Numbered from the stretch's first letter, positions 22,347 to 32,870 are shown. The stretch: DNA of 64,000 bases from Pseudomonas sp. efr-133-TYG-5 (GCF_030209175.1 NZ_JARVSM010000010.1:186001-250000); one strand, 5' to 3'. The notes: generated from the letters alone by a model not told the origin. Translations and numbers: made by a program.

Positions 22347-25300
22347 TCAATGCTCCACTTCAGCGTCAGGACGGATCGTCGGTCCCGCCTGGTCGGCGAT
22401 GTTTTCCACGTTCAACGTCTGCCCCGTTTCCTCGTAATAGGCATGGATGCGTCGCCGGGCGCGCTCGGAAAAGGTGTTGTTCGACAGGTCGTAGCGGTCG
22501 CCGATATGCCCCGGCACCTCCATCAGCTCATCCGGCATCTCGCTGATGAAATTGTTGGAAAGATCGACCTCGCTCCAGTTGAAGTTTTCCAGCACGCCGG
22601 GCGGAATTTCCGTCAGGCCGGTATTGCTCAGGTCCAGATCGGTCAGGCTCTGCAGGTTGCGCAAGTCGGGGGTGAGCGCCAGCGGGTTGTCCCGCAGGTG
22701 CAGGATTTCCAGGCTGTCCATGCTGGCCAGTTCGTTCACCGTATGCGCTGTCAGGGTCAGGTCACAATCGCTCAGGCTCAGCGATGTCAGGCGGCCCATG
22801 TTGAACACTTCCTGCGGGATGTCCGGGAGGAAATAACCGCGGATATCCAGGTTGTCGAGATTGGGGAAGGCTTCGAGAAAGTGCCCCAACCGTGGTGCGT
22901 AGTCGCCGAATCCGATCAGGAACAGATCAGGGACATGTTCGAATCTGGCCTTGAGCGTCGGCAGCTCGCCGGCCAGTGACAGGCGCGAAGCAAATCCGTG
23001 ATCCTCGATCCCTGAGCCCTCGACCGGAATATTGCGCCAACACCTGAGCAGTGCCTCCTTGAAGGCGCTGCGGGTGAGTTCTTGCTGCAGGCGTTCGCCT
23101 TCATCGAGCGGCATCTGCGAGTCCGGGTTGTTCTGCGGGACGTTGCTGGTCCAGGTGTCGAGGTCGGCGATCAGGGTGCGCAGTTCGTCCTCTCGACGTG
23201 CCAGTTCATTGCGGCCTTCCAGCAGGGTGCCCTTCAGGCCGTAGATGAACTGGCTGGCCTGCTCGTCGCTGAGGCCCGGATACAGCGCTTGTGCGCGGAG
23301 CATTTCATCGCTGTCGGCCATGACGCCGAGGTCTTCGCCGGTGCGCTGAAAGCACACCTTGATCCGCTCGCGCGTGGCGCTGGACAGCGGATTGTTGCCG
23401 AAGTCGAAGCCGAAGATCGTGCTGTTGGGCAGGTTGTAAACAGGCTCGGGAATGTCGGTGATCCAGTTGTTGTTGAGAATCGCCGTTTTCAGCGCCGGAT
23501 GATTTTCCAGGCCGACAGGCGTTGCCGTAATGCCGGTGCCGGACAGGTCGAGCAATTCCAGCCTCGGCAGCGCGCGCAGATCGGGCGACATGCCCAGCGG
23601 GTTGTTGTAGAGGTCCAGGGCCTTGAGGTTGGCCAGCGATGACAGCGTCGCGCTGCCCTGGGCATCCAGCACCATGCCGCAACTGCTCATGGCCAGGGTT
23701 TCCAGCGCCGGCATGCGGGCAATGGCCGCGGGCAGGCGATCCACCGCCAGGTTGCGCAGTTCCAGGGTTTTCAAACCGCTGAAGCTTTGCAGGAAAGCCT
23801 CGTTGACCCGCAGCGTGGCCTGGCCCTCGAGGGTCAGTGAGGAGATGTGGCCGAAGTCGGCGCTCAGCGAGGGCAGCTCACCGATGAACGGCAATTCCTG
23901 GCGGAAATCGGTTTTGCGGATCTCGGGCCGGTCGGTCAGGCGGCTGCGCCAGAGGTCTTCGAGTGCCTTGCCAAAGGCTCGGCGGGCGGCCGTTTCCGCG
24001 CTTCGGTCATCCGCGCTCAAGGACTCGCCGCTGATCGGGTGGTGGTTGGGCACGTCGTCGACCCAGGTGCCGAGATCGACGCTCAGTTGCCGGAATTCGG
24101 CCTCCCAGTTCGCCAGACGGAGCTGCCCGTCCTCGAGCGTTCCGGGCAGCAGATAGAGAACCCGGTTGGCCGCTTCGTCGCTCAGGTCGGGGAACAGGCG
24201 GGTGGTGCGCTCGAGATCCTCCCGCGCAAACCACACACCGAAATCCTGGCTGTTCAGGCGGTAACGCTGCTTGATGCGCAAGCGGCTGGCGGCTGACAGC
24301 GGGTTGCCGGCAAGACTGAAGTGTTTGTGGGTCACGGCGGGGACGGTGAACAACGCGTCGGGCAATGTTTCGATCAGGTTGTCGTCAAAGATGCCGCTGG
24401 CGATCTGCGGATGCGTGAACACGCCGTCCGGCAGGCTGGAAATGCCGGTGTCGGTCAGGCGAATGTGTTTCAGCCGCGGCAGGGCCTGCACCTGCGGCGG
24501 GGCGCCCAGCGGGTTGTGGCTCAGGTCGAGGTATTGCAGGTGCGCAAGCGATGCCAGCGTCGCCTGCACCTCGGGAGTCAGCTTCACGGCGCAGTTTCTC
24601 AGCAGCAGATGCCCCAGCTGCGGCATGCGCGAAGTGGCCGTGGGGATGTCGCCAAGACTGAAGTTCTGCAAATCCAGTTGGCTCACGCCGGCAAACGCCT
24701 CGAGAAAACCGTCGACGCCGGTCACGGCGGCGTTGCCGTGCAAGGTCAGGTTCGACACATGGCTGAAATCGGTGGACAGCGCCGGCAGGTCGCCAATGAA
24801 CGTGATCTGGCCTTGCAGGTTCTGCGCGCGTTGCCTGGGGTTGTCGCCGGAGCGGGTGCGCCACACCTCCAGCAGTTGATCGGCGAAACGCTGGCGCGCC
24901 GTGTGCTCGGCGATCAGTTGGCGGGTATTGAGGGGTTGCCCGGACAGCGGATGGGTGTCGGGAATGGCGGTTTTCCATTCGCCAAGATCCGCCGTCATCT
25001 GTTCGAGTTCGGCTTGCCAGTGCCGGATCTGGCTGCGTCCATGCTCCAGGCTGCCCGGCAAACCGTAGAACACGTCGCTGGCTTCCTCGCTGTCGAGGGC
25101 GGGGAACAGCGCCTTGAGCGCATCGATGTCGGCCTGGTCGGCCAGCACGCCGAGGTCGTGGCCGTGCTCCCGCGAGTAGGCCTTGATTCGTTCGCGGGTC
25201 TCGGCAGACAACGGGTTGTTCGAGCAGTCGAAGTTTTCGCCCTTGCGCGCAGGCAGTTGAAAAAATGCCTCGGGCAGCTCGGTCAGCTGGTTGTCGCTGA

Positions 25301-28300
25301 CGATCACGGTTTGCAGCTTCGGGTGTTCGGCCAGGTCGGCCGAGACCTGGCGGATCCCGGCGTTCGACAGGTCGAGGTAGGTCAGTTCGGTCAGCGCCGC
25401 CACCTGCGGGGCGCTGCCCAGCGGATTGTTGGGCAGCTCGAGCGATTCCAGGTTCGGCAACGCTTCGAGCGCCGTCTGCAACTCGCGGTCGACGCTGACG
25501 CCGCAGTCGCTGAGTATCAGCGACTCCAGGCGCGGCAGTCGGCCCAGGGTCTGCGGCACCTGGTCGAGGTCGAAATGCCGCAGTCTCAACTCGCGCAAGC
25601 CAGGGAAGCTGCGCAGAAAGGCCGAGGTGCCACGGATGCCTTTGTTGCCATTGAGCGACAGGTTGGTGATGTGCCCGAAGTCCGCACTCAGCTGCGGCAT
25701 GTCACCGAGGAACCTGGCGTCTGTCGAGAAGTAATCGCCACGGTTCAGCGGGCTGTCCCTGGAGCGTTGGCGCCACAGACGCTGCACCTGCCAGGCGAAG
25801 GTTTCGCGCGCGTTCAGTTCGTCCGCCTGCTCGTTGGGCGTGAGCGTGTTGCCCGTCACCGGGTCGCGATCGGGGATGTCGCGGCTCCAGGTGTTCAGTT
25901 CGCTGGTCAGCCTGACCAGTTCGCTTTGCCACAGACCCACCTGCAGCCGGCCTTGCAGTAGCGAGCCCGGCAGGCGATAGAACAATTCGTTGGCCTGACG
26001 GTTGTTGAGATCGGGAAACAACCGGCGAACCCGCTCGATATCGGCGCGATCGGCGTGGATGCCGAAGTCTTTGCCGGTCAGGTTGAAATAGCCTTTGACC
26101 CGTTCCCGCGTGGCGGCAGACCAGGGGTTATCGGCGAAGTCGAACCCTGCGGATGCCTCGGCAGGCAACTGGAACAGGTTGTCGGGCAAGGTGCTGATGC
26201 GGTTGTCGCGCAGCCACACGCTCTTGAGTCGCACGTGCTCGAGCAGGCCGCCGGGTAATTCGGTCAGCCCGGTGTTGGTCAGGTTGAGGTGGCTCAGCCC
26301 TGGCAGGGCGCCGACATCAAGGTTCGCGCCCAGGCGATTGCCTTGCAGGTCGAGCGCGGAAAGTTCAGGCAGCGCCGACAGTAAGGCCTGGTCCGCCGAC
26401 GTCAGGGTCAGTCGGCAGTTGCGCAGACGCAGTTGGCGCAGTAAGGGCATGCGCGTCACGCCCTGAGGCAGGCTGCGCAGATCGAAGTGGCGCAGGTCCA
26501 GGCGCTGCAGGCCTGGAAAGTGCGCGATAAACCCGTCGGTGGCAGCGGGGCCGCCGCTGCCGGTCAATTCCAGGCTGGCGACATGACTGAAATCAGCGCT
26601 CAGCGTCGGCAGATCACCCAGCAGCGGCTCGGCGAAGCGCATGCGAAAGCCATAGGCTTCGCGGCTTTCCCGGCGCCAGCATTTGAGCAGTTCCTGGCTG
26701 AACAGGTCGCGATTGCGCTCGGCGGCGAGGCGGCGTTGGCTCGACAGGCGGCGCCCCGTCACCGGGTGAGTGCGCGGAGTGCTCGTGCGCCATTGATTGA
26801 GGTCGGCTTCGAGCTGGGCGTATTCCAGGCGCAGGCGCGAAAGTTCGGCGATAGCGCCCTCCGGATGATTGAGCAGTGTCTGCTCCATGGCCGTCAGGTC
26901 CGCGTCGGCGATGCCGGGGTAAACCTCCCTGATCCGGTCCGGCAGGGTGAGTTCGGGTCGGGGCGCCATGATCGGGTAACCCTCGAGGCCCACCAGGCGC
27001 AACGTGTCGTTGACCACCGGCGCAACGGGTTCGGCGGCAATCGCCAGGCGCAGCGCGCTGCGTTGCAGCGGGTTGTCGGCAATGGCCTGTTTCAGCTTGG
27101 CACTTTCACCGATCTGCAGGCCCAGGGCCTGGCGCTCGCGGTCGGGCAGGGCTTGCAGGACGGCGGTGTAGAAATCCGTCGGCGCGTGCAGCTCCTTGCC
27201 CTGGCTGTCGTATGGTTGCCAGGTGCCATCGGCGTTGCGCACCAGCACTTTGTGGATCGAGGCTTGCACCACACCGCTGCTGTCGATGACCTTGCCTTCG
27301 TAGGCGCCGTCGCGCACTTCCAGGCGCACGTCCGCCGACCAGCCGGGCAAACGCTCGAGGCTGTGCAGCGCCAGGGTGTCGCTGTCGGGGTTGTGCACCG
27401 AGTCCAGCTCGAGCCCTTCGTAGGCGCGGGTGATGCGCAGCGCCTGGCGAGCCTGCGCCGCCAGTTGCTGTTGGCGCTCCGGCCAGTTGCCGGCGTTGAT
27501 CGCCAATAATTCATCGCCAGTGGCGGTGTTCAGCAGCTCACGGGTGATGCGCAGCGGCAGGTGCGGTTCATGCACGCGTACTTTGCTCGCCAGCGGATCG
27601 TCGCTGTGCTGCAACGCGGCATAACGGGTTTCGAACAGGGCAGGGCGCTGCTCGCGGGCCAGTTGGGCCAGTGTGCTTCTGAGCTGGCGGGCCCGCACCT
27701 CGAGGGCGATCCGGTCGCCGGGGTTTTCGCCGAGCAGGGTATTGAGCTCCGAGTCGCCGAGTGTCTGCAGCAGGGTTGTCAGCAAGTCGCCGTTGCTCAG
27801 TTGATCCTGACGCAGGGTGGTCAGCGGCAGGCTGTCATCGGCGGAAGATTCCCAGACGGCCTCGCCCTGTGCATCGAGCAAGCGCAGGCGTTTCTCGGCC
27901 GGCCACAGGTGGTGATCCTTGAGCAGTTGCAACTGGGTCTGCGGGTCCGCCTTCAGATACTGCGCGGGATCATGGCTGCCGATCTGCTCGACGAAGTCCT
28001 GCAGCGCCTGATCGAGGCGAAAGCGCTGGATGCTGTCGGCCAGCAGCGGCGGCACCGACTCGCGGTTCACATGCATTTTGCGCAGCGCGTCTGCGCGGTA
28101 GCCGCTGACCTTGAGAATCCGCTCGCGCCTGGCCGGGGAAAACCCCTCGACGCTGTGGCCGATGCGTTTGAGCGCGGTGGCGGTGTCCCACGATAGCGGC
28201 TGCTCAAGTTCGGTATGAAATGCGCCTTCGCCGTTGTGTCGCACGATGGGTTGGTACGCGTCCGCGCGGCTCGGGTGTGCGATCCGGTACTTGTCGGGAT

Positions 28301-30071
28301 GCGGATGCTCGGTCAGCGCATAGTGCGCGTCTTCGCCGCGCAGCAGGGTCTTCCCTTGGTGCTGGATCAGGCCCCGGGCATCGGGAGTGACGCCCTCGGG
28401 CGGCGAGACGGGAAGTTCGTAGGGCTTGAGATCCGGCTTCCAGTAGAGGGTCTTGCCGTTGCGCAGTTTCACCGGCTGGCAGCGATCCACCAGCGCGATG
28501 AATTCGGCAGGCAACAGTTTTGGCAGCTCCTGCACGGCGATGGCGCCGCCGAGGCCGAACGCGCCGAGCTGAACCAGGGACTCCAGCGCCGCAAAAAAAT
28601 GCTCACCGGCCTCGTTGGCCAAGCCTTCGGCCCAGTCGACCACGCCTTCGAACAGCCCGTCGAGAAACTGGTAGGCCATGTACGCCATCATCATTTCGCC
28701 GAGAAACGGCACGAAGGGCATCAAGACAAACGAGGCGACTTCGAGAATCGACGAGGCCACCTTGACCAGTGAATCCCAGATCGCCCAACGGGCGTTGCGG
28801 TCCACCGTGACGGTGGCGACCGCCAGCGTGGCCGCGTCATTGAGGATCTTGTTCAGTTTGCGCTGGTACAGCTGCTCGAACAGATCGCCGACGATCGGCG
28901 TGGCAACGAATTGCAGCTGCGGCGTCTCGATGGGGGTATCGCGCCACGCCGGCAACGCACTGCCTGCTTCGGGCTGGTGCCAGGTCACCTGGCTCAGGCG
29001 CCGCCCCAGGTCGGCGAAGAAAGGCCCGCGCTGGTCATGGGCGACGAAGCGGCTGAAGAACGTCTGGTACTCGGGGGCGCGCAGCTGTCGGGTCAGCTCC
29101 TGCATCATCTCGACGGTGGAGGCGTACTCCTTGATCGGGTGCTCGGGGTCGTCCGGCACGTAGGCCACCACCCTGACCGAATCGCGGGCCTGCCCGAGAT
29201 CGGGGGCGAACACGATGATGCCAGTCAGTGCCGACGACATCATCGTCAGGTCGTGGCTGAGCAATGCCTGACCGTCGACCCGCATGCCTTGCAAACCATC
29301 GAGCAGACCGCCGATCAGGCGTACATACAGTTCGCTGACGTCGCCATTGATCCGCGCCATCTGCAGCGCAGCCTGGATGGCGGCCTTCTCGCTGGCATCG
29401 ATGTCCAGCCGCAACACGGCGGTCGCGACGGGCTCGTCGATCGCCAGGTGTTCTTCAAGATAGGTTTTGTAGCCGGCGCCGATGTCGAGCTCACGGCACA
29501 GGCGGGCGAATGCCGCGATGCTGATTTTCGCCTTGATCTGCGGCAGGGTTTCGAACTGGCCGGTAGCGCTCGGTTTGCTGATATAGGTGGACTCGGCGCT
29601 GTAGGCGTGCGCCTCGGTTTCGCTGGCTTCGAAGTTGTGCAGCGCCGCATCGAGCAGCGACACGGTCCACGTGCGGCTGCCGGTGGTGATCGGCAGGCCG
29701 GGCGTGGTCACCGGGATGTACAGGCGCAGGCAGGTGGTGCGCACATCGACGTCGAGGTCGAAGCGGCTCTTCAGTGCCGCGCTGAGGATCGGCTCGGCGT
29801 AGGCCGCGGCGTCCTGCAGTTGCGCGAGTTTGCGGTCAACGGTGTTTTGCGCGTTCATGCGTCGCGCGAGGATGGCCCGTAATTCATCGTGCTCGGCCCT
29901 CGGTGCTTGCTTGAGCTTGTCGGCCAATGGCCGCTGGTGATTTTTCAGTGCCTGGCGACGGGCGGCAGAAGCCAGGCCGAGCCATTCGGGAAAGGCGTGC
30001 CTGAGCGGTTCGTAGTGTTCGGCCGGATGGCGCGGGGTGTGGGTGGCAGTCTGCCCGGTGCGTGCTTGCAT
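22347..30071 (-). CDS. Giant dermonecrotic-toxin-like leucine-rich-repeat protein
   Basis: A 2,574-residue protein. Residues 1-~1050 resemble the N-terminal region of Pseudomonas 'dermonecrotic toxin domain' (DUF6543) proteins and include a hydrophobic helical stretch at ~430-515 (ILEVASFVLMPFVPFLGEMM, then LVQLGAFGLGGAIAV) that could insert in a membrane. From ~1060 to the end come five similar modules of ~303 residues: each starts with a helical segment ending in PG(S/T)L..G and W..EL..L..DL..W, then about seven LRRs (for example LDLSHNPLGAPPQVQALPRL). Related proteins end in a NEL E3 ubiquitin ligase with a catalytic CxD; here the reading frame stops just after the last LRR. AAGGA precedes the ATG at 30071; an earlier ATG at 30239 lacks that. 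No secretion signal peptide is visible. Divergent from aruC. Confidence 0.8.
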   Translation of the reverse strand: MQARTGQTATHTPRHPAEHYEPLRHAFPEWLGLASAARRQALKNHQRPLADKLKQAPRAEHDELRAILARRMNAQNTVDRKLAQLQDAAAYAEPILSAALKSRFDLDVDVRTTCLRLYIPVTTPGLPITTGSRTWTVSLLDAALHNFEASETEAHAYSAESTYISKPSATGQFETLPQIKAKISIAAFARLCRELDIGAGYKTYLEEHLAIDEPVATAVLRLDIDASEKAAIQAALQMARINGDVSELYVRLIGGLLDGLQGMRVDGQALLSHDLTMMSSALTGIIVFAPDLGQARDSVRVVAYVPDDPEHPIKEYASTVEMMQELTRQLRAPEYQTFFSRFVAHDQRGPFFADLGRRLSQVTWHQPEAGSALPAWRDTPIETPQLQFVATPIVGDLFEQLYQRKLNKILNDAATLAVATVTVDRNARWAIWDSLVKVASSILEVASFVLMPFVPFLGEMMMAYMAYQFLDGLFEGVVDWAEGLANEAGEHFFAALESLVQLGAFGLGGAIAVQELPKLLPAEFIALVDRCQPVKLRNGKTLYWKPDLKPYELPVSPPEGVTPDARGLIQHQGKTLLRGEDAHYALTEHPHPDKYRIAHPSRADAYQPIVRHNGEGAFHTELEQPLSWDTATALKRIGHSVEGFSPARRERILKVSGYRADALRKMHVNRESVPPLLADSIQRFRLDQALQDFVEQIGSHDPAQYLKADPQTQLQLLKDHHLWPAEKRLRLLDAQGEAVWESSADDSLPLTTLRQDQLSNGDLLTTLLQTLGDSELNTLLGENPGDRIALEVRARQLRSTLAQLAREQRPALFETRYAALQHSDDPLASKVRVHEPHLPLRITRELLNTATGDELLAINAGNWPERQQQLAAQARQALRITRAYEGLELDSVHNPDSDTLALHSLERLPGWSADVRLEVRDGAYEGKVIDSSGVVQASIHKVLVRNADGTWQPYDSQGKELHAPTDFYTAVLQALPDRERQALGLQIGESAKLKQAIADNPLQRSALRLAIAAEPVAPVVNDTLRLVGLEGYPIMAPRPELTLPDRIREVYPGIADADLTAMEQTLLNHPEGAIAELSRLRLEYAQLEADLNQWRTSTPRTHPVTGRRLSSQRRLAAERNRDLFSQELLKCWRRESREAYGFRMRFAEPLLGDLPTLSADFSHVASLELTGSGGPAATDGFIAHFPGLQRLDLRHFDLRSLPQGVTRMPLLRQLRLRNCRLTLTSADQALLSALPELSALDLQGNRLGANLDVGALPGLSHLNLTNTGLTELPGGLLEHVRLKSVWLRDNRISTLPDNLFQLPAEASAGFDFADNPWSAATRERVKGYFNLTGKDFGIHADRADIERVRRLFPDLNNRQANELFYRLPGSLLQGRLQVGLWQSELVRLTSELNTWSRDIPDRDPVTGNTLTPNEQADELNARETFAWQVQRLWRQRSRDSPLNRGDYFSTDARFLGDMPQLSADFGHITNLSLNGNKGIRGTSAFLRSFPGLRELRLRHFDLDQVPQTLGRLPRLESLILSDCGVSVDRELQTALEALPNLESLELPNNPLGSAPQVAALTELTYLDLSNAGIRQVSADLAEHPKLQTVIVSDNQLTELPEAFFQLPARKGENFDCSNNPLSAETRERIKAYSREHGHDLGVLADQADIDALKALFPALDSEEASDVFYGLPGSLEHGRSQIRHWQAELEQMTADLGEWKTAIPDTHPLSGQPLNTRQLIAEHTARQRFADQLLEVWRTRSGDNPRQRAQNLQGQITFIGDLPALSTDFSHVSNLTLHGNAAVTGVDGFLEAFAGVSQLDLQNFSLGDIPTATSRMPQLGHLLLRNCAVKLTPEVQATLASLAHLQYLDLSHNPLGAPPQVQALPRLKHIRLTDTGISSLPDGVFTHPQIASGIFDDNLIETLPDALFTVPAVTHKHFSLAGNPLSAASRLRIKQRYRLNSQDFGVWFAREDLERTTRLFPDLSDEAANRVLYLLPGTLEDGQLRLANWEAEFRQLSVDLGTWVDDVPNHHPISGESLSADDRSAETAARRAFGKALEDLWRSRLTDRPEIRKTDFRQELPFIGELPSLSADFGHISSLTLEGQATLRVNEAFLQSFSGLKTLELRNLAVDRLPAAIARMPALETLAMSSCGMVLDAQGSATLSSLANLKALDLYNNPLGMSPDLRALPRLELLDLSGTGITATPVGLENHPALKTAILNNNWITDIPEPVYNLPNSTIFGFDFGNNPLSSATRERIKVCFQRTGEDLGVMADSDEMLRAQALYPGLSDEQASQFIYGLKGTLLEGRNELARREDELRTLIADLDTWTSNVPQNNPDSQMPLDEGERLQQELTRSAFKEALLRCWRNIPVEGSGIEDHGFASRLSLAGELPTLKARFEHVPDLFLIGFGDYAPRLGHFLEAFPNLDNLDIRGYFLPDIPQEVFNMGRLTSLSLSDCDLTLTAHTVNELASMDSLEILHLRDNPLALTPDLRNLQSLTDLDLSNTGLTEIPPGVLENFNWSEVDLSNNFISEMPDELMEVPGHIGDRYDLSNNTFSERARRRIHAYYEETGQTLNVENIADQAGPTIRPDAEVEH

Positions 30072-30376
30072 GGAGTGCGTCCTTGTACGTCTGGGAGCGC
30101 TCAGCAAATCAGCGTTCGGCCAACCGCGTGCGGTACATGGATATGACAGCGGCAGGCTTTGCAATTGATATGCTCGCGGAACGTGCTGCAACGACCGGCG
30201 ACGGTTTAAACTGCGCCTTTGCGACGCTATATGTCGCATTGCCGTAAACCCGGGAAAATCCGGGGTTTGCGCTATAAGAAGTTGTCGCTTGGCGGCAAGG
30301 CCGGGCAGAAAACTGTCCTTACAATCCCCTCATCGCTCGCCAGTTCCAGGCGGGTGTTCCTCTTCAGGAGACTCCG
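30072..30376 (+). promoter_or_regulatory. aruC promoter region with two ArgR half-sites
   Basis: Between the LRR gene and aruC, TGTCGC-N8-AA occurs twice on the plus strand (30232-30247 and 30283-30298). Two matches to the ArgR half-site in the expected place support arginine induction of the aru operon. A CCCGG/CCGGG inverted pair lies between them. Promoter elements for the LRR gene must also be in this gap but none is clear. Confidence 0.6.
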
Positions 30377-31597
30377 ATGTCCGTTGAGCACGCTGCGGTA
30401 CAACGCGCCGATTTCGACCAGGTAATGGTTCCCAACTACGCGCCTGCCGCTTTCATTCCGGTGCGTGGCGCCGGTTCCCGGGTCTGGGACCAGGCCGGCC
30501 GCGAGCTGATCGACTTCGCCGGTGGGATTGCCGTCAACGTACTGGGCCACGCGCACCCGGCGCTGGTCGGTGCCTTGACCGAGCAGGCGAACAAGCTGTG
30601 GCACGTGTCCAACGTGTTCACCAACGAACCGGCCCTGCGTCTGGCGCACAAGCTGATCGACGCCACGTTTGCCGAGCGCGTGTTCTTCTGCAACTCCGGC
30701 GCCGAAGCCAACGAGGCCGCCTTCAAGCTGGCCCGTCGCGTCGCGTTCGACCGTTTCGGCAGCGAGAAGTACGAAATCATCGCCGCGCTCAACAGCTTCC
30801 ACGGTCGTACCCTGTTCACCGTCAACGTCGGTGGCCAGTCGAAGTACTCCGACGGTTTCGGCCCGAAAATCACCGGCATCACCCACGTGCCTTACAACGA
30901 CCTGGCGGCACTGAAAGCCGCGGTGTCGGAGAAGACCTGCGCGGTCGTGCTGGAACCGATCCAGGGCGAGGGCGGTGTGCTGCCGGCCGAACTGGCGTAC
31001 CTGCAAGGTGCCCGCGAACTGTGCGACGCCAACAACGCGCTGCTGGTGTTCGACGAAGTGCAGACCGGCATGGGCCGCAGCGGCAAGCTGTTCGCCTATC
31101 AGCATTACGGCGTGACCCCGGACATCCTCACCAGCGCCAAGAGCCTGGGCGGCGGTTTCCCGATCGCGGCGATGCTGACCACCGAAGCGCTGGCCAAGCA
31201 CCTGGTCGTCGGCACCCACGGCACCACCTACGGCGGCAACCCGCTGGCCTGCGCCGTCGCCGAAGCGGTGATCGACGTGATCAACACCCCTGAGGTGCTG
31301 AACGGCGTCAACGCCAAGCACGACAAATTCAAGACCCGCCTGCAGCAGATCGGCGAGAAGTACGGCCTGTTCACCCAGGTGCGTGGTCTCGGTCTGTTGA
31401 TCGGTTGCGTGCTCAGCGACGCCTGGAAAGGCAAGGCCAAGGACGTGTTCAACGCCGCCGAAAAAGAAGGCCTGATGATTCTGCAGGCCGGCCCGGACGT
31501 GATTCGTTTCGCCCCGAGCCTGGTGGTGGAAGACGCCGATATCGACGCCGGTCTCGACCGCTTCGAACGCGCCGTCGCCGCACTGACACAAGCCTGA
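30377..31597 (+). CDS. aruC: Acetylornithine/succinylornithine transaminase
   Basis: A 406-residue PLP enzyme of class III aminotransferases. It converts N2-succinylornithine to succinylglutamate semialdehyde in arginine catabolism and can serve N-acetylornithine in biosynthesis. Lys255 in TSAKSLGGGFP is the PLP lysine; GSRVWDQAGRELIDFAGG and FDEVQTGMGR are family motifs. First gene of the aru operon. A REP doublet follows it. Confidence 0.95.
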   Translation: MSVEHAAVQRADFDQVMVPNYAPAAFIPVRGAGSRVWDQAGRELIDFAGGIAVNVLGHAHPALVGALTEQANKLWHVSNVFTNEPALRLAHKLIDATFAERVFFCNSGAEANEAAFKLARRVAFDRFGSEKYEIIAALNSFHGRTLFTVNVGGQSKYSDGFGPKITGITHVPYNDLAALKAAVSEKTCAVVLEPIQGEGGVLPAELAYLQGARELCDANNALLVFDEVQTGMGRSGKLFAYQHYGVTPDILTSAKSLGGGFPIAAMLTTEALAKHLVVGTHGTTYGGNPLACAVAEAVIDVINTPEVLNGVNAKHDKFKTRLQQIGEKYGLFTQVRGLGLLIGCVLSDAWKGKAKDVFNAAEKEGLMILQAGPDVIRFAPSLVVEDADIDAGLDRFERAVAALTQA

Positions 31598-31661
31598 TGG
31601 ACCCTTCGGCGCCTGAGCTTCTCGGGCGTCGATCAAAATTTCAATGCCGGACACGTTTCAT

Positions 31662-31750
31662 TGTGGGAGCGAGCCTGCTCGCGAAGAGGGTTTCAGTCGC
31701 CATCTATGCTGACTGATACACCGCTTTCGCGAGCAAGCTCGCTCCCACAG
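31662..31750. repeat. REP doublet (REPIN), GCGAGC type
   Basis: Inverted GTGGGAGCGAGCCTGCTCGCGAA and TTCGCGAGCAAGCTCGCTCCCAC units around a ~45-base spacer, within the aruC-aruF gap. Same class at 38244-38338 and 62048-62140. Confidence 0.8.
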
Positions 31751-31799
31751 TGTCCGGTGTTTTTTCTTCTGCAAATTTATAAGAGAAAGGAGTGACACC

Positions 31800-32819
31800 A
31801 TGCTGGTGATGCGCCCCGCGCAAATGGCTGATCTGGGCGAGGTACAGCGTCTGGCTGCGGACAGCCCGATTGGTGTCACTTCCTTGCCGGATGACGTCGA
31901 ACGCCTGAGCGACAAGATCGCCGCAAGCGAAGCCTCGTTCGCCGCCGAAGTGAGCTTCAACGGCGAGGAGAGCTACTTCTTCGTCCTCGAGGACACCGCC
32001 ACCGGCAAACTGGTGGGCTGCTCGGCCATCGTCGCCTCCGCCGGTTACTCGGAGCCGTTCTACAGCTTCCGTAACGAGACCTTCGTGCATGCCTCCCGCG
32101 AGCTGAAGATCCACAACAAGATCCACGTGCTTTCGCAGTGCCACGACCTCACCGGCAACAGCCTGCTGACCAGTTTCTATGTGCAGCGCGAACTGGTCGG
32201 ATCGCCCTGGGCCGAACTCAATTCCCGCGGGCGTCTGCTGTTCGTTGCCAGCCACCCCGAGCGTTTCGCCGATTCGGTGGTCACCGAGATCGTCGGCTAC
32301 AGCGACGAAAACGGCGACTCGCCGTTCTGGGACGCCATCGGCCGCAACTTCTTCGACCTCAACTACGCCGAGGCCGAGCGCCTGTGTGGCCTGAAAAGCC
32401 GCACGTTCCTCGCCGAGCTGATGCCGCATTACCCGATCTACGTGCCGCTGCTGCCGGATTCCGCCCAGGAAGCGATGGGCCAGGTGCACCCGCGGGCGCA
32501 GATCACCTTCGACATCCTGATGCGCGAAGGCTTCGAGACCGATCACTACATCGACATTTTCGACGGCGGCCCGACCCTGCACGCACGGGTTTCGGGGATT
32601 CGTTCGATCGCCCAGAGCCGCGTGGTGCCGGTGAAGATCGGCGAGCCGGTCAAAGGTGCCGGACGCCAGTACCTGGTGGCCAACGCGCAGTTGCAGGATT
32701 ACCGCGCGGTGCTGCTGGAGCTCGATTACGCGCCGGGCAAACCGGTGACCCTGGATCTGCAAGCGGCCGAAGCCCTGGGCGTCGGTGAAGGTGCCAGCGT
32801 GCGCCTGGTGGCGGTTTAA
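31800..32819 (+). CDS. aruF: Arginine/ornithine N-succinyltransferase, alpha subunit
   Basis: A 339-residue AstA-family acyltransferase. With AruG it transfers succinyl from succinyl-CoA to arginine or ornithine, the first step of the AST pathway. It starts MLVMRPAQMADLGEVQRLA and shares with AruG the blocks LFVASHPERFADSVV and ELMPHYPIYVPLLP. AAGGAG lies 8 bases before the ATG. Confidence 0.95.
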   Translation: MLVMRPAQMADLGEVQRLAADSPIGVTSLPDDVERLSDKIAASEASFAAEVSFNGEESYFFVLEDTATGKLVGCSAIVASAGYSEPFYSFRNETFVHASRELKIHNKIHVLSQCHDLTGNSLLTSFYVQRELVGSPWAELNSRGRLLFVASHPERFADSVVTEIVGYSDENGDSPFWDAIGRNFFDLNYAEAERLCGLKSRTFLAELMPHYPIYVPLLPDSAQEAMGQVHPRAQITFDILMREGFETDHYIDIFDGGPTLHARVSGIRSIAQSRVVPVKIGEPVKGAGRQYLVANAQLQDYRAVLLELDYAPGKPVTLDLQAAEALGVGEGASVRLVAV

Positions 32820-32870
32820 CGCCTTAGCGAGTTTCACGGGTGGCGAAGGCGGCCCGTTTGAGGAGATAGC

